From assembly GCA_947625675.1 (NCBI GenBank), contig CANQPH010000003.1:34213-98212 (forward strand): DNA of 64,000 nt, in the 5' to 3' direction. This document shows positions 53,959 to 61,837 of this stretch, piece by piece. A program made the position numbers and the translations under genes. A model generated the notes under the pieces. The model was given only the letters and a program-made list of their open reading frames with translations. It did not search any database and was not told where the DNA came from. Positions within the stretch are counted from its first letter, which is position 1; each line of letters begins with the position of its first letter. This DNA comes from an uncultured Acetatifactor sp. Lineage in GTDB: Bacteria; Bacillota; Clostridia; Lachnospirales; Lachnospiraceae.

Positions 53959-54963
53959 ATGATGACAGAAACAGGGAATTTGGAACTTACGAATGTTTGG
54001 GACAAGACATTCCCCAAGAGTGAAAAGGTGGATCACAGGAAGGTGACCTTCCCGAACCGTTACGGCATCACCCTGGCGGCAGACCTGTATGCGCCCAAAG
54101 GCACAAATGGGAAGCTCCCGGCCATTGCGGTGTGCGGCCCCTTCGGTGCGGTCAAGGAGCAGGCGGCGGGATTGTATGCCCAAACCATGGCGGAGAGGGG
54201 ATTCCTGACCATCGCTTTTGACCCTTCCTTCACCGGCGAAAGCGGCGGCACGCCCCGGTACATGGCTTCTCCGGACATCAATACGGAAGATTTTCAGGCG
54301 GCGGTGGACTTCCTTTCCGTCCAGGACAATGTGGACCCCGACAAGATCGGCATCATCGGCATCTGCGGCTGGGGCGGCATGGCGCTGAATACCGCTGCGT
54401 TGGATACCCGCATCAAGGCCACGGCTGCCATGACCATGTATGACATGACCCGTGTAAATGCGAAAGGCTATTTTGACGCAGAGGACTCCGCCGATGCCCG
54501 TTATGAAAAGAGAAAGGCTCTGAATGCCCAGCGGATCATCGATTTTCAATCCGGCAATTATGCCCTTGGCGGCGGCGTGGTGGATCCCCTGCCGGACGAT
54601 GCGCCATTTTTTGTAAAGGATTACTATGATTATTACAAGACAAAGAGGGGATATCATTCCCGCAGCCTCAATTCCAACGGCGGTTGGAACATTATCGGGT
54701 GCATGAGCTTTCTGAATCAGCCGATTTTGCAGTACAGCAATGAAATCAGAAGCGCCGTGCTCATCGTCCACGGGGAAAAAGCCCACTCCTGCTACTTCTC
54801 CAGGGACGCCTACGCCGACATGGTCAAGGACAACCCCTATTCCGATAACAAGGAACTTCTCATCATCCCGGACGCCGTCCACACCGACCTCTATGACGGC
54901 GGCGGAAAGGACGCCATCCCCTTTGAGAAGCTCACGGACTTCTTCCGCAAATATCTCGGGTGA
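53959..54963 (+). CDS. Alpha/beta hydrolase, dienelactone-hydrolase-like
   Basis: A 334-residue alpha/beta hydrolase. LAADLYAPKGTNGKLPAIAV begins the core; the nucleophile elbow is GICGWGGMALN, with cysteine or serine-like residues where GxSxG is expected (G-I-C-G-W-G-G), so the nucleophile may be Cys or the protein may be atypical. The aspartate region is VLIVHGEKAHSCYFS and the histidine PDAVHTDLYDGG. It is divergent from and probably regulated by the LysR gene. Substrate unknown. ATG at 53959 is preferred to an upstream TTG. Confidence 0.85.
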   Translation: MMTETGNLELTNVWDKTFPKSEKVDHRKVTFPNRYGITLAADLYAPKGTNGKLPAIAVCGPFGAVKEQAAGLYAQTMAERGFLTIAFDPSFTGESGGTPRYMASPDINTEDFQAAVDFLSVQDNVDPDKIGIIGICGWGGMALNTAALDTRIKATAAMTMYDMTRVNAKGYFDAEDSADARYEKRKALNAQRIIDFQSGNYALGGGVVDPLPDDAPFFVKDYYDYYKTKRGYHSRSLNSNGGWNIIGCMSFLNQPILQYSNEIRSAVLIVHGEKAHSCYFSRDAYADMVKDNPYSDNKELLIIPDAVHTDLYDGGGKDAIPFEKLTDFFRKYLG

Positions 54964-55091
54964 CTTTAAACAGGAAAAACTCTCTGCGCCCCTGGCACGG
55001 TATATACGAACGGCCAGGGGCGCATCGTCACGAATTTGGACATCCATGAGCATTGGTGCAGCTGCATGGAGAAATCGTACAGCTGCGGAAT

Positions 55092-55585
55092 TTAATGGCC
55101 CATGACAGCCGTCGTCGATGCAGACCCAACCACGGAAGCACGATAAAGGGCCATACGGATGGCCATGACCACCGCCACCGCAGCAACGGGATCCTCTTCA
55201 TCGGCAATATCGATCTCACTTTTTACGATAGATACCTTGAGCTCCGCAACGATCTTGTCCCCTTTGGTCACTTTATATTTGGTGCTGAACACGCTGCCGT
55301 CCACCTCCCAGCCCGGTCCTTTGACGGTGTATCTGGGCTGAATCGAAGATTTTCTTTCCACCACCGCAGTTTCCTTCCATTCATGATCACTGCAAAGCTG
55401 GCTTTTCCCCCATTGCCCCGCTGTTCGATGTCGGCGATTTTCCCACCGTCCGCACCGCTTAAAGTAACCACGTGGCCAGCGCTCGATGTATCCTTTTTGA
55501 GATAATAGAGTTCCTCGTCATTTTCTCCGGTCACAGCCATCGTATCCAGAGATTCGAACATTTTGCCTTTGGTAAAAAGTTTCAT
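55092..55585 (-). pseudogene. LURP-one/YxjI-like gene broken by a frameshift
   Basis: Two overlapping minus-strand frames together make one tubby-like LURP-one protein: MKLFTKGKMFESLDTMAVTG to ASFAVIMNGRK, then after a shift near 55370, VVERKSSIQPRYTVKGPGWE to AVAVVMAIRMAL. Adding one base in the AGGAAAC stretch restores a single frame. The start at 55585 follows AGAAGG by 7 bases. One missing base could be a true mutation or a sequencing error. Confidence 0.7.
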
Positions 55586-55686
55586 TGTCATACCTTCTTT
55601 CCATTTTTTACAGGCTCGGAGTTATTTTACCACAAGCACAGACCGGGAAGCGCTGCGAAGCAGCATTTACCGGGCGTGCGGTGGAT

Positions 55687-55775
55687 TGCCGGTATAATCC
55701 GCCGCTTCAGCGGCGGCAAACCGATTCCATCGGTTTGGATTCTGCGCCAGCAGAATCATTATACCATATCCGGCA
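55687..55775. repeat. Hairpin-rich MITE-like element
   Basis: Ends TGCCGGTATAAT (55687-55698) and ATTATACC-atat-CCGGCA (55758-55775) are inverted copies. Between them lie three perfect hairpins: CCGCCGC/GCGGCGG, AAACCGAT/ATCGGTTT and GATTCTGC/GCAGAATC. The whole unit can fold into a cruciform. No coding capacity. Confidence 0.65.
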
Positions 55776-55810
55776 CTTGGCCGCAAAATATTTAAAACTC
55801 TCAAAAGTAA

Positions 55811-55839
55811 TTGACTGTTTTTATCATGTGAAATATAAT
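55811..55839 (+). promoter_or_regulatory. Promoter upstream of the PHP-domain gene
   Basis: TTGACT (55811-55816), 17 bases, TATAAT (55834-55839). The leader of about 140 bases contains the XRE-gene scar. Confidence 0.75.
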
Positions 55840-55875
55840 GAAACAAATCGCAAGACACAAGAACCGATGCAAAAA

Positions 55876-55964
55876 CAAATTCTCCGTTTATGGCAAAGAC
55901 ATCTTGCGGTTTTAGAAGTAAACTGAAGTTTTGATGATCCCAAAGTCGAATAGCACCTGATCGG
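55876..55964 (+). repeat. Collapsed copy of the flanks of the XRE gene
   Basis: 55876-55928 matches the upstream region of the XRE gene (58081-58134) at most positions, and 55929-55964 matches its last codons and downstream bases (58644-58680, including GATGATCC...AAAGTCGAATAG). The gene body between them is absent. Confidence 0.7.
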
Positions 55965-55985
55965 CGGCAAAACAGGAGGGCCAAA

Positions 55986-56768
55986 ATGATCGATGGACAT
56001 ATTCACATTGAGCGTGGGGATTACTCGTTAGAATGGATTGAACAATTCGTAAACAAAGCGGTGGAAAGAAATCTTGATGAAATTCGATTGCTTGAACATT
56101 GCTATATCTTTGAAGAGTTCACGTCCATGTATGATTCCGTATGTGCATACAGCAAGTATGTGAACGACTGGTTTCGGAGAGCAGCAGGAAAGCACAAGAT
56201 GTCGGAGTATCTTGCGCTTATTGAAAAGGTAAGAACCCAAAAATATCCCGTCAAAATCCAGTTTGGACTCGAAATATGTTATTTCAAAGAATATGAGAGA
56301 TTTATTGAAGAAATGACGAGGAACAAAGGGTTTGATTTTTTGCTGGGCAGCATTCACTTTGTTGACGGATTTGCCTTCGACCACAAGCCTGAACACTGGA
56401 TTGGAATGGACGTGGACACGATATATCGCAGATATTTCGAGGATTCCGTTTCGCTGGCACAAAGTAAACTGTTCGACGGGATCGGTCATCCGGATACCAT
56501 AAAACTATTTGGTCACAGACCGTCTTTTTCTCTCTTGAATTATTATGAAAGTTTAGCGGAGGCGCTTTCAAATAGCAATATGTATGCGGATCAGAATAGC
56601 GGTGCGGCCCGAAGGTGCCCGGGAACCGCCTCTTTGGGCATGGATAAAGACTTACTCCATGTCCTGAGGGAAAAGAATGTAAAAATCATTACGTCCTCCG
56701 ATGCTCATTGTCCCGAAGACGTAGGCGACAAAATCCAAGAACTGGAAAATTGCGTTGCAAGTGCTTAG
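55986..56768 (+). CDS. PHP-domain histidinol-phosphatase-like phosphoesterase
   Basis: A 260-residue PHP-domain protein related to HisK-type histidinol phosphatases. The metal motifs are MIDGHIHIERGDYS at the N-terminus, LGSIHFVDGFAFDH in the middle, DGIGHPDTIKLFG and the C-terminal ITSSDAHCPEDVG. No other his genes are near, so a stand-alone phosphatase with another substrate is equally possible. AGGAGGGCCAAA precedes the ATG, and a strong hairpin terminator follows. Confidence 0.85.
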   Translation: MIDGHIHIERGDYSLEWIEQFVNKAVERNLDEIRLLEHCYIFEEFTSMYDSVCAYSKYVNDWFRRAAGKHKMSEYLALIEKVRTQKYPVKIQFGLEICYFKEYERFIEEMTRNKGFDFLLGSIHFVDGFAFDHKPEHWIGMDVDTIYRRYFEDSVSLAQSKLFDGIGHPDTIKLFGHRPSFSLLNYYESLAEALSNSNMYADQNSGAARRCPGTASLGMDKDLLHVLREKNVKIITSSDAHCPEDVGDKIQELENCVASA

Positions 56769-56777
56769 TGGCACACA

Positions 56778-56805
56778 AAAGGTGCGCAGTTCACTGCGCA
56801 CCTTT
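56778..56805. terminator. Bidirectional terminator between the PHP and Rpn-like genes
   Basis: AAAGGTGCGCAG (56778-56789), 4-base loop, CTGCGCACCTTT (56794-56805): a 12-bp stem between convergent genes. Confidence 0.85.
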
Positions 56806-56847
56806 CGAGAAAGCTGTTTTATTCCGCTCCTGCACAAGTCCTGCCTG

Positions 56848-57894
56848 TTATTTTACAAGCAATTCCTTGCGTTCCTCCAGCCATAACCGCAATGTATCTA
56901 TGTCAACTTCAACCATATCGGCAATTTCTTCAACCGACATTCCCTTATCGCAAAGACGATACGCTATTTCCTTGGCCTTTTTCATCTCGCCTTTATTTAG
57001 AACGCCCATACTTAAATTGCACATACTCTGTACCTCCTCGCTCATTTCCCTGCTCACACTGATCTTAAACTCATTCTGCAACGTATCCAGCTTATCCTCA
57101 TAGCCGAGATTCGTTGAGAACATCTTGCTTAATAGCCGGATAGCATCATCCTCACTATTTTCTCCCTTGCTGCCAAGTCGCAGGACCACTACCGTCATTA
57201 GGTCATAGTCCTTTTTCTCCTCGTGAAAATTCCCTCTTAAACGCTCCTCCGTGAAAGAGTACCTATTGATGGTATCAGATCGGATATCTGCCGTGTCCTC
57301 ACACAGCCAAATCGACACCACTTTTTTAATCTTCCCATACTCCTGATCCCTAAATATTGTGCCCCGCTGAGAAGAAATCATTCTCGCCGCATAATAGATG
57401 CCGCGTTTCGGGATCGGATAACCGGGAGTATCCCTATTTTGAATTTCACAATTTAGTAAAATTTCGACAAGACTGCCATCAGCCGGAAGTACCGCAAGGA
57501 AACGAATGTCATAATAAATCGTCCCATCTTTCTGTGACTTGTCAACAGTAGGATCCCCTTCTATCTTGTCATCCCCGCTCATCATGCCGGAGTCATCCTT
57601 CCTATCCGGATGATCCTGATGAACCGCTATTTTTCTTAACTCCGGCTCGCCCTCAATAAACCTTTCCGAGATTTCCTGCACCGTATACTCCGCATACTCA
57701 TTAAGCGCACTCTTTAATATATATGCCAGAACTGACTTTTGAGCCACTATATTCCTCGCTGACTCATCGTACTTAAATGCGGCATTTTCGTCAGCCACTT
57801 TTAAGTTCTGCGCAATCTCGCTTGGCACAGACATGACTGCTGTTTTCTTCTCCCGGGAAAAATTTCCGGATTCTCTCTGACCGGATGAATTCAT
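56848..57894 (-). CDS. Rpn/YhgA-like PD-(D/E)XK nuclease-family protein
   Basis: A 348-residue protein of the Rpn recombination-promoting nuclease/transposase-like group. The nuclease core is visible as YYDIRFLAVLPADGSLVEIL followed by NCEIQNRD (D...ExQ), then YYAARMISSQRG. The C-terminal part ends with a helix-turn-helix-like segment (DKGMSVEEIADMVEVDIDTL). Proteins of this kind move between genomes and are often multicopy. GGAGG precedes the ATG at 57894. It sits in a rearranged stretch beside repeats and scars. Confidence 0.82.
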   Translation of the reverse strand: MNSSGQRESGNFSREKKTAVMSVPSEIAQNLKVADENAAFKYDESARNIVAQKSVLAYILKSALNEYAEYTVQEISERFIEGEPELRKIAVHQDHPDRKDDSGMMSGDDKIEGDPTVDKSQKDGTIYYDIRFLAVLPADGSLVEILLNCEIQNRDTPGYPIPKRGIYYAARMISSQRGTIFRDQEYGKIKKVVSIWLCEDTADIRSDTINRYSFTEERLRGNFHEEKKDYDLMTVVVLRLGSKGENSEDDAIRLLSKMFSTNLGYEDKLDTLQNEFKISVSREMSEEVQSMCNLSMGVLNKGEMKKAKEIAYRLCDKGMSVEEIADMVEVDIDTLRLWLEERKELLVK

Positions 57895-58001
57895 GCTCCA
57901 CCCCTCCCCGTGTGAAATATGAAACCGGCGGTGCATCCTCTATATCCGCATCACTATTTTACCATTAAAACTCCCATAATGCAATGAAAAAGCTGTTTTT
58001 A

Positions 58002-58031
58002 TTGGAATTCTCATAGCCTTTGTGTTATACT
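58002..58031 (+). promoter_or_regulatory. Promoter of the XRE regulator gene
   Basis: TTGGAA (58002-58007), 18 bases, TATACT (58026-58031). Confidence 0.55.
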
Positions 58032-58158
58032 GGATGAATGTATGAAAGCGTACTTAATTCTAAAAATGCTGGATTTTATACAAATTCGCTGTTTATGGTA
58101 AAGACATCTTGAGGCTTTAGAGGTAAACTAAAGTCATCACAAAGGCGGAGGCGATTGA

Positions 58159-58668
58159 ATGGATATGGTAAAGATGGGAAGCTTCCTGGCCAAGCTTCGA
58201 AAGGAACACAACCTGACACAAGCTGAGCTGGGCGAAAAATTGGGAGTAACCAACAAAACAATCTCGCGCTGGGAAACGGGAAATTATATGCCGCCTGTTG
58301 AAATGTTGGAAGAGCTTAGCGACATGTACGGCATGACCATCAACGAACTTCTGAGTGGTAAAAAATTATCCACGGAAGAATATAAGGAGATGGCGGAAAC
58401 GAACATTAAAGAAACATTAAAGGCGAGTGCATTTAGCTTAAAGGAAAAGCAGGAGTTTTATAAGAAAAAATGGTTAAAAGATCATGCTGCCATTATGATT
58501 TTTATAGGGATTTGCATAATAGCTGTCTTTACAGCCGGAATCATAAATAAAAATTTTGGGGTAGGTTATGTTGCAGTTTTATTATTGGTATTAGCACATG
58601 GTTGGAGAAATAACACCATGATGACCTACGTTGAAAGACATGCTTTTGATGATCCTAAAGTCGAATAG
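58159..58668 (+). CDS. XRE-family regulator with C-terminal membrane helices
   Basis: A 169-residue protein with an N-terminal Xre helix-turn-helix (residues 8-62: LAKLRKEHNLTQAELGEKLG, TISRWETGNYMPP) and two hydrophobic segments at about 113-132 and 137-150 that should anchor it in the membrane. Such membrane-tethered Xre proteins are common in clostridia; the signal is unknown. GGAGGCGATTGA precedes the ATG. Its 5' and 3' flanks are also found joined together at 55876-55964. Confidence 0.85.
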   Translation: MDMVKMGSFLAKLRKEHNLTQAELGEKLGVTNKTISRWETGNYMPPVEMLEELSDMYGMTINELLSGKKLSTEEYKEMAETNIKETLKASAFSLKEKQEFYKKKWLKDHAAIMIFIGICIIAVFTAGIINKNFGVGYVAVLLLVLAHGWRNNTMMTYVERHAFDDPKVE

Positions 58669-58714
58669 CGCCTGATAAGGGGTATATTTTGTATTTTTTA
58701 TCATTTTATCCCCC

Positions 58715-59491
58715 TTAAATGGCATTTAAAATCGGGTTATAGTTCCTGATCCGCCCCAACATATAGGCGGCAAAGCCGCAGGCGAGGGCCTTGTCCCACC
58801 CACTGGCCCCGTCGGACGAATATTCCTTCAGGGCCGATGCGACGAGGCCATGGTATTCGGCGGGAAGGTTGGAGAGCCCCCACTCTCCTCCCTCCCGCTT
58901 CGACAGTACCAGCCCGTCTCTGCCGTAGGCCAGCACCCTGCACAGGTTCAGGATCACATAGGTCGGATTCGCCAGGATCGCTTCTTCCGCATCCGCCACG
59001 TCATTCCAGATGCTGTCAAAATAGAATTCCTTTTTCACGGGTTCAAAAACCTCGGAAATCTCTTTTCCGTAAAGGCTTTTTCCCCGTTGGAACGTGATCG
59101 TAACGTGGGCCGCCAGATCCTTGTCGGTGCCTTTCATCCTGTCAACATAATCCAGGGGATCCCTCCGGTACCAATCCAGGTGCGTCACGGAAAAATGCAG
59201 TTCAAAAGGAGTGGGATACACAAAGGGCCTGCACACCGCCCTTCTGACGATGCTCATTTCGATTCCCTTTGGAGGGGCCTCTTCATTCAGCCTTACCACC
59301 ATGTCCATGTACCGCAGCTTCACTCCGTCCGACAATCCTTCTTCCACTGCCACCAATAAATCGATGTCGCTTTTTTTCTCGTTGAAGCATCCCATCGCCG
59401 CAGATCCATGGAGATAAACCCCCGCCAGATTTTCCCCCAGAATGCTCCGGCTCTCCATGACGAAGGCCTCCGTCAGCTCCCTTAAATTCAT
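58715..59491 (-). CDS. AadA-like nucleotidyltransferase (aminoglycoside adenylyltransferase family)
   Basis: A 258-residue protein with an N-terminal nucleotidyltransferase fold: GVYLHGSAAMGCFNEKKSDIDLLVAV holds the GSxxxG and DxD metal-binding pattern. The C-terminal half (WNDVADAEEAILANPTYVIL, SNLPAEYHGLVASALKEY) matches the DUF4111 domain of streptomycin/spectinomycin adenylyltransferases. It is chromosomal here without mobile-element flanks, so drug resistance cannot be assumed. A tandem ATTTCATCCATCCATT repeat lies just upstream (59514-59549). Confidence 0.85.
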   Translation of the reverse strand: MNLRELTEAFVMESRSILGENLAGVYLHGSAAMGCFNEKKSDIDLLVAVEEGLSDGVKLRYMDMVVRLNEEAPPKGIEMSIVRRAVCRPFVYPTPFELHFSVTHLDWYRRDPLDYVDRMKGTDKDLAAHVTITFQRGKSLYGKEISEVFEPVKKEFYFDSIWNDVADAEEAILANPTYVILNLCRVLAYGRDGLVLSKREGGEWGLSNLPAEYHGLVASALKEYSSDGASGWDKALACGFAAYMLGRIRNYNPILNAI

Positions 59492-59576
59492 CTGTAAATC
59501 CCCTTTTTTCGTTGCATTTCATCCATCCATTATTTCATCCATCCATTTAAACAGACTGCCGCCGGACACAAGTGAA

Positions 59577-60446
59577 TCATTTAATATAGAAGATTTCCGC
59601 CAAAGGAGAATCCGGGGAAAGGATCACGGTCTTGTTGTTCCCCTTCATGGAAGCCTTCAGGGCATCCAGGCTCCGGACGAAGGAATAGAATTCCTGCCGG
59701 GAAGGGTCCGCATAGGCTTCGGAGAGGATCCGCATGTATTCCGCCTCTCCTTCCGCCTCCAGGATCTCCGCCTGCTTTTCGGCCTCGGAAAGCATCACCG
59801 TCACCTCCATGTCCGTGGAGTTGTGGATGATCTGGGCTTCGGAATTGCCCTCCGCCGTGTAGGTGGCCGCAATGTTGTCCCGTTCCGAGATCATTCTCTC
59901 ATAAACGGCGGCCTTATTGTCGCTGGGCAGATCCAGCTGCTTGGTCTCAAAGGCCAGGAGGGTGATGCCGTACTGGGCCGTGGTGCTGCCGATGTTGTTC
60001 AGGATTGACTCGGACAGCTGCCCGCCCCTTCCAGAGATCACGTCGTCCTGGGTGATGCTGCTGATCACGTTCTTGGTGGAGTTGAAGACGATGGTGTCCA
60101 GACGTCCTTCCGCATTGGAAATGGAAGAATTCAGGGTCTGGGCGAATTTCAGGGGATCTGTGATCTTCCACAGAATGTAGCTGTCACAGATCATGGTCTT
60201 CTTGTCGCTGGTGATCACGTCCGAAGGAGCCAGGTCATACAGCAGAGTCTCCTTGGGCAGGGTGTCCACCGTCTGAATAAAGGGCACCTTGAAGCTGACG
60301 CCCGCCTCGGACACCACGTGATCCACCCGGCCGAACTGCCGGATCAGGCTGTATTCGTTTTCATTGGTCACAACGATGCTGGACGTGCCCAGGATGAAAA
60401 GCAAAGCCAATAATATAATGATAGATGTATTTCTGACGATTTTCAT
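59577..60446 (-). CDS. hflC: HflC-like SPFH/band 7 membrane protein
   Basis: A 289-residue protein with an N-terminal membrane helix (about residues 8-26) and an SPFH domain (NEYSLIRQFGRVDHVVSEAG, SYILWKITDPLKFAQTL), then a helical tail (AEKQAEILEAEGEAEYMRIL). HflC forms a large cage complex with HflK around the FtsH protease. The ATG at 60446 is preferred since AGAGGAA lies just upstream and it gives the usual N-terminus; a frame open to 60563 merely reads through an 18-bp tandem repeat. hflK lies directly upstream. Confidence 0.92.
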   Translation of the reverse strand: MKIVRNTSIIILLALLFILGTSSIVVTNENEYSLIRQFGRVDHVVSEAGVSFKVPFIQTVDTLPKETLLYDLAPSDVITSDKKTMICDSYILWKITDPLKFAQTLNSSISNAEGRLDTIVFNSTKNVISSITQDDVISGRGGQLSESILNNIGSTTAQYGITLLAFETKQLDLPSDNKAAVYERMISERDNIAATYTAEGNSEAQIIHNSTDMEVTVMLSEAEKQAEILEAEGEAEYMRILSEAYADPSRQEFYSFVRSLDALKASMKGNNKTVILSPDSPLAEIFYIK

Positions 60447-60475
60447 ATTTCCTCTCTTCTGCCGTCCCCGGACGG

Positions 60476-60583
60476 CCTCATGGATTCTCAAGGCCTCATG
60501 GACTCTCAAGACCTCATGGATTCCCAAAGCCCCTTGGATTTCCAAAGCCTCTTGGACTCTCAAGGCCTCGCAGATTTCCCAGG
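60476..60583. repeat. 18-bp tandem repeat between hflK and hflC
   Basis: Six units of 18 bases (consensus CCTCATGGATTCTCAAGG, with changes in later units) fill the gap between the hflK stop and hflC. The period of 18 keeps all frames open, which creates long spurious reading frames on both strands. Confidence 0.85.
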
Positions 60584-60588
60584 CTCAT

Positions 60589-61713
60589 TTACTCCTCATA
60601 TTCATAGTCATCCACATAGTCATCTGCGGGCTCACTTCCCCCGGCCGATGCCGCAGGCTCGTTGTATACCGAGCCTCCCCCCTGGCCGCCGTAGGAGCTG
60701 CCGGAGCCATTGTTGGAACCGCTATTGCCGCTATCGCTGCCTCCATTGCTGCCGCCGCTGCCCCCATCGTCTCCACTTCCCGTGAAGGACTCTATGGGAT
60801 AGATCATCTGAGTATCCCCTTCGGGGCTTTCGATGACCACCTTCAGATCAGGGAGCACCTCTTCCATGGCTTCATAGAACATACGCTGCCTGGTCACTTC
60901 CGGATTTTTAATATATTCTTCATACATGGCGTTGAAACGGGCCACCTGGGCCGTGGCTTCATTGATCCGCTCCGTCTTCTTGGCCTCCGCATCCTTCACG
61001 ATGCCATCGGCCTTGGCCTGGGCCTTGGGAATCTGCTCATTGCGGTATTTGTTGGCATTGTTCAGGGCCGTTTCCTTGCCCTGTCTGGCCGTCTCCACCG
61101 CCTTGAAGGCCTCCATGACCTCCGCCGTGGGCGGCTGGGAATCCTGAATCGTGATGTTCACCAGCTGGACGCCGATATCCTGTTCCGCCAGCTTCCCGCT
61201 TATCATTTCCCGGATGGCCGCCTGAATCTCATTCTTGCCGGTGGTCAGCACGTCGTCCACGGGATAGCTGCCGATCACGCTTCGGATGCAGCTCTGGCAG
61301 ATGTTCCGCAGGATATTGACCGGATCCTTGGAAGCATACACCGCCTTCACCGGATCTGCGAACCGATACTCCACGAAGAAGTCCACGTTCACGAAGTTGT
61401 AATCCGAGGTGATCATCAGGGATTCCGCTTCTCTGGTCTCGTCCGTCTCCAAGTCATAACCGATGGAAAATCCCTGAATCGTGGTGCTCACCTTCCGCAC
61501 CGATTGAATGAGCGGAAGCTTGAAATGCAGTCCCGGCGTGGTCACCGCCTGTGCCCTCCCCAGGGTGATCAGCACCGCCTGCTCCTGCTCCCTGATCTGA
61601 TAAGTGGAGCCGAACACCACGATCAGCGCCGCCAAAATCAGAATCGTCAGGCCAACGGTCTTGACGACCCTTTTGAATCCTCCTGACGCCATGGTTCCAT
61701 TGCTTTTACTCAT
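60589..61713 (-). CDS. hflK: HflK-like SPFH/band 7 membrane protein
   Basis: A 374-residue partner of HflC: a membrane helix at about residues 15-38, an SPFH domain (QEQAVLITLGRAQAVTTPGL, VEYRFADPVKAVYAS), and a long helical region (ARQGKETALNNANKYRNEQI). The C-terminal 70 residues are a Gly/Ser/Asn-rich tail (GSGGSNGGSDSGNSGSNNGS) ending in acidic DDYVDDYEYEE, which is unusual since HflK normally carries Gly-rich sequence at the N-terminus. The ATG at 61713 follows GGGAGTG. Confidence 0.92.
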   Translation of the reverse strand: MSKSNGTMASGGFKRVVKTVGLTILILAALIVVFGSTYQIREQEQAVLITLGRAQAVTTPGLHFKLPLIQSVRKVSTTIQGFSIGYDLETDETREAESLMITSDYNFVNVDFFVEYRFADPVKAVYASKDPVNILRNICQSCIRSVIGSYPVDDVLTTGKNEIQAAIREMISGKLAEQDIGVQLVNITIQDSQPPTAEVMEAFKAVETARQGKETALNNANKYRNEQIPKAQAKADGIVKDAEAKKTERINEATAQVARFNAMYEEYIKNPEVTRQRMFYEAMEEVLPDLKVVIESPEGDTQMIYPIESFTGSGDDGGSGGSNGGSDSGNSGSNNGSGSSYGGQGGGSVYNEPAASAGGSEPADDYVDDYEYEE

Positions 61714-61837
61714 ATAAAAAACACTCCCTTCTGAAAAAAGAACCATTGATTAACTGGTTATCCCCATCTTACCGCCGTTGCGGATAATTTGCAATCAAAA
61801 GAGACGCACGATAAGGGGACGCAACGTGCCGTCCGCA

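Noticed and set aside
58715..59491. Acquired aminoglycoside-resistance cassette
   Set aside because: The gene is of the AadA-like family but shows no integron, transposon or plasmid context, and composition is like its neighbours, so resistance is not claimed.
60447..60563. N-terminal extension of HflC
   Set aside because: The extension is only the translation of the 18-bp tandem repeat; a ribosome site and normal HflC N-terminus support the start at 60446.
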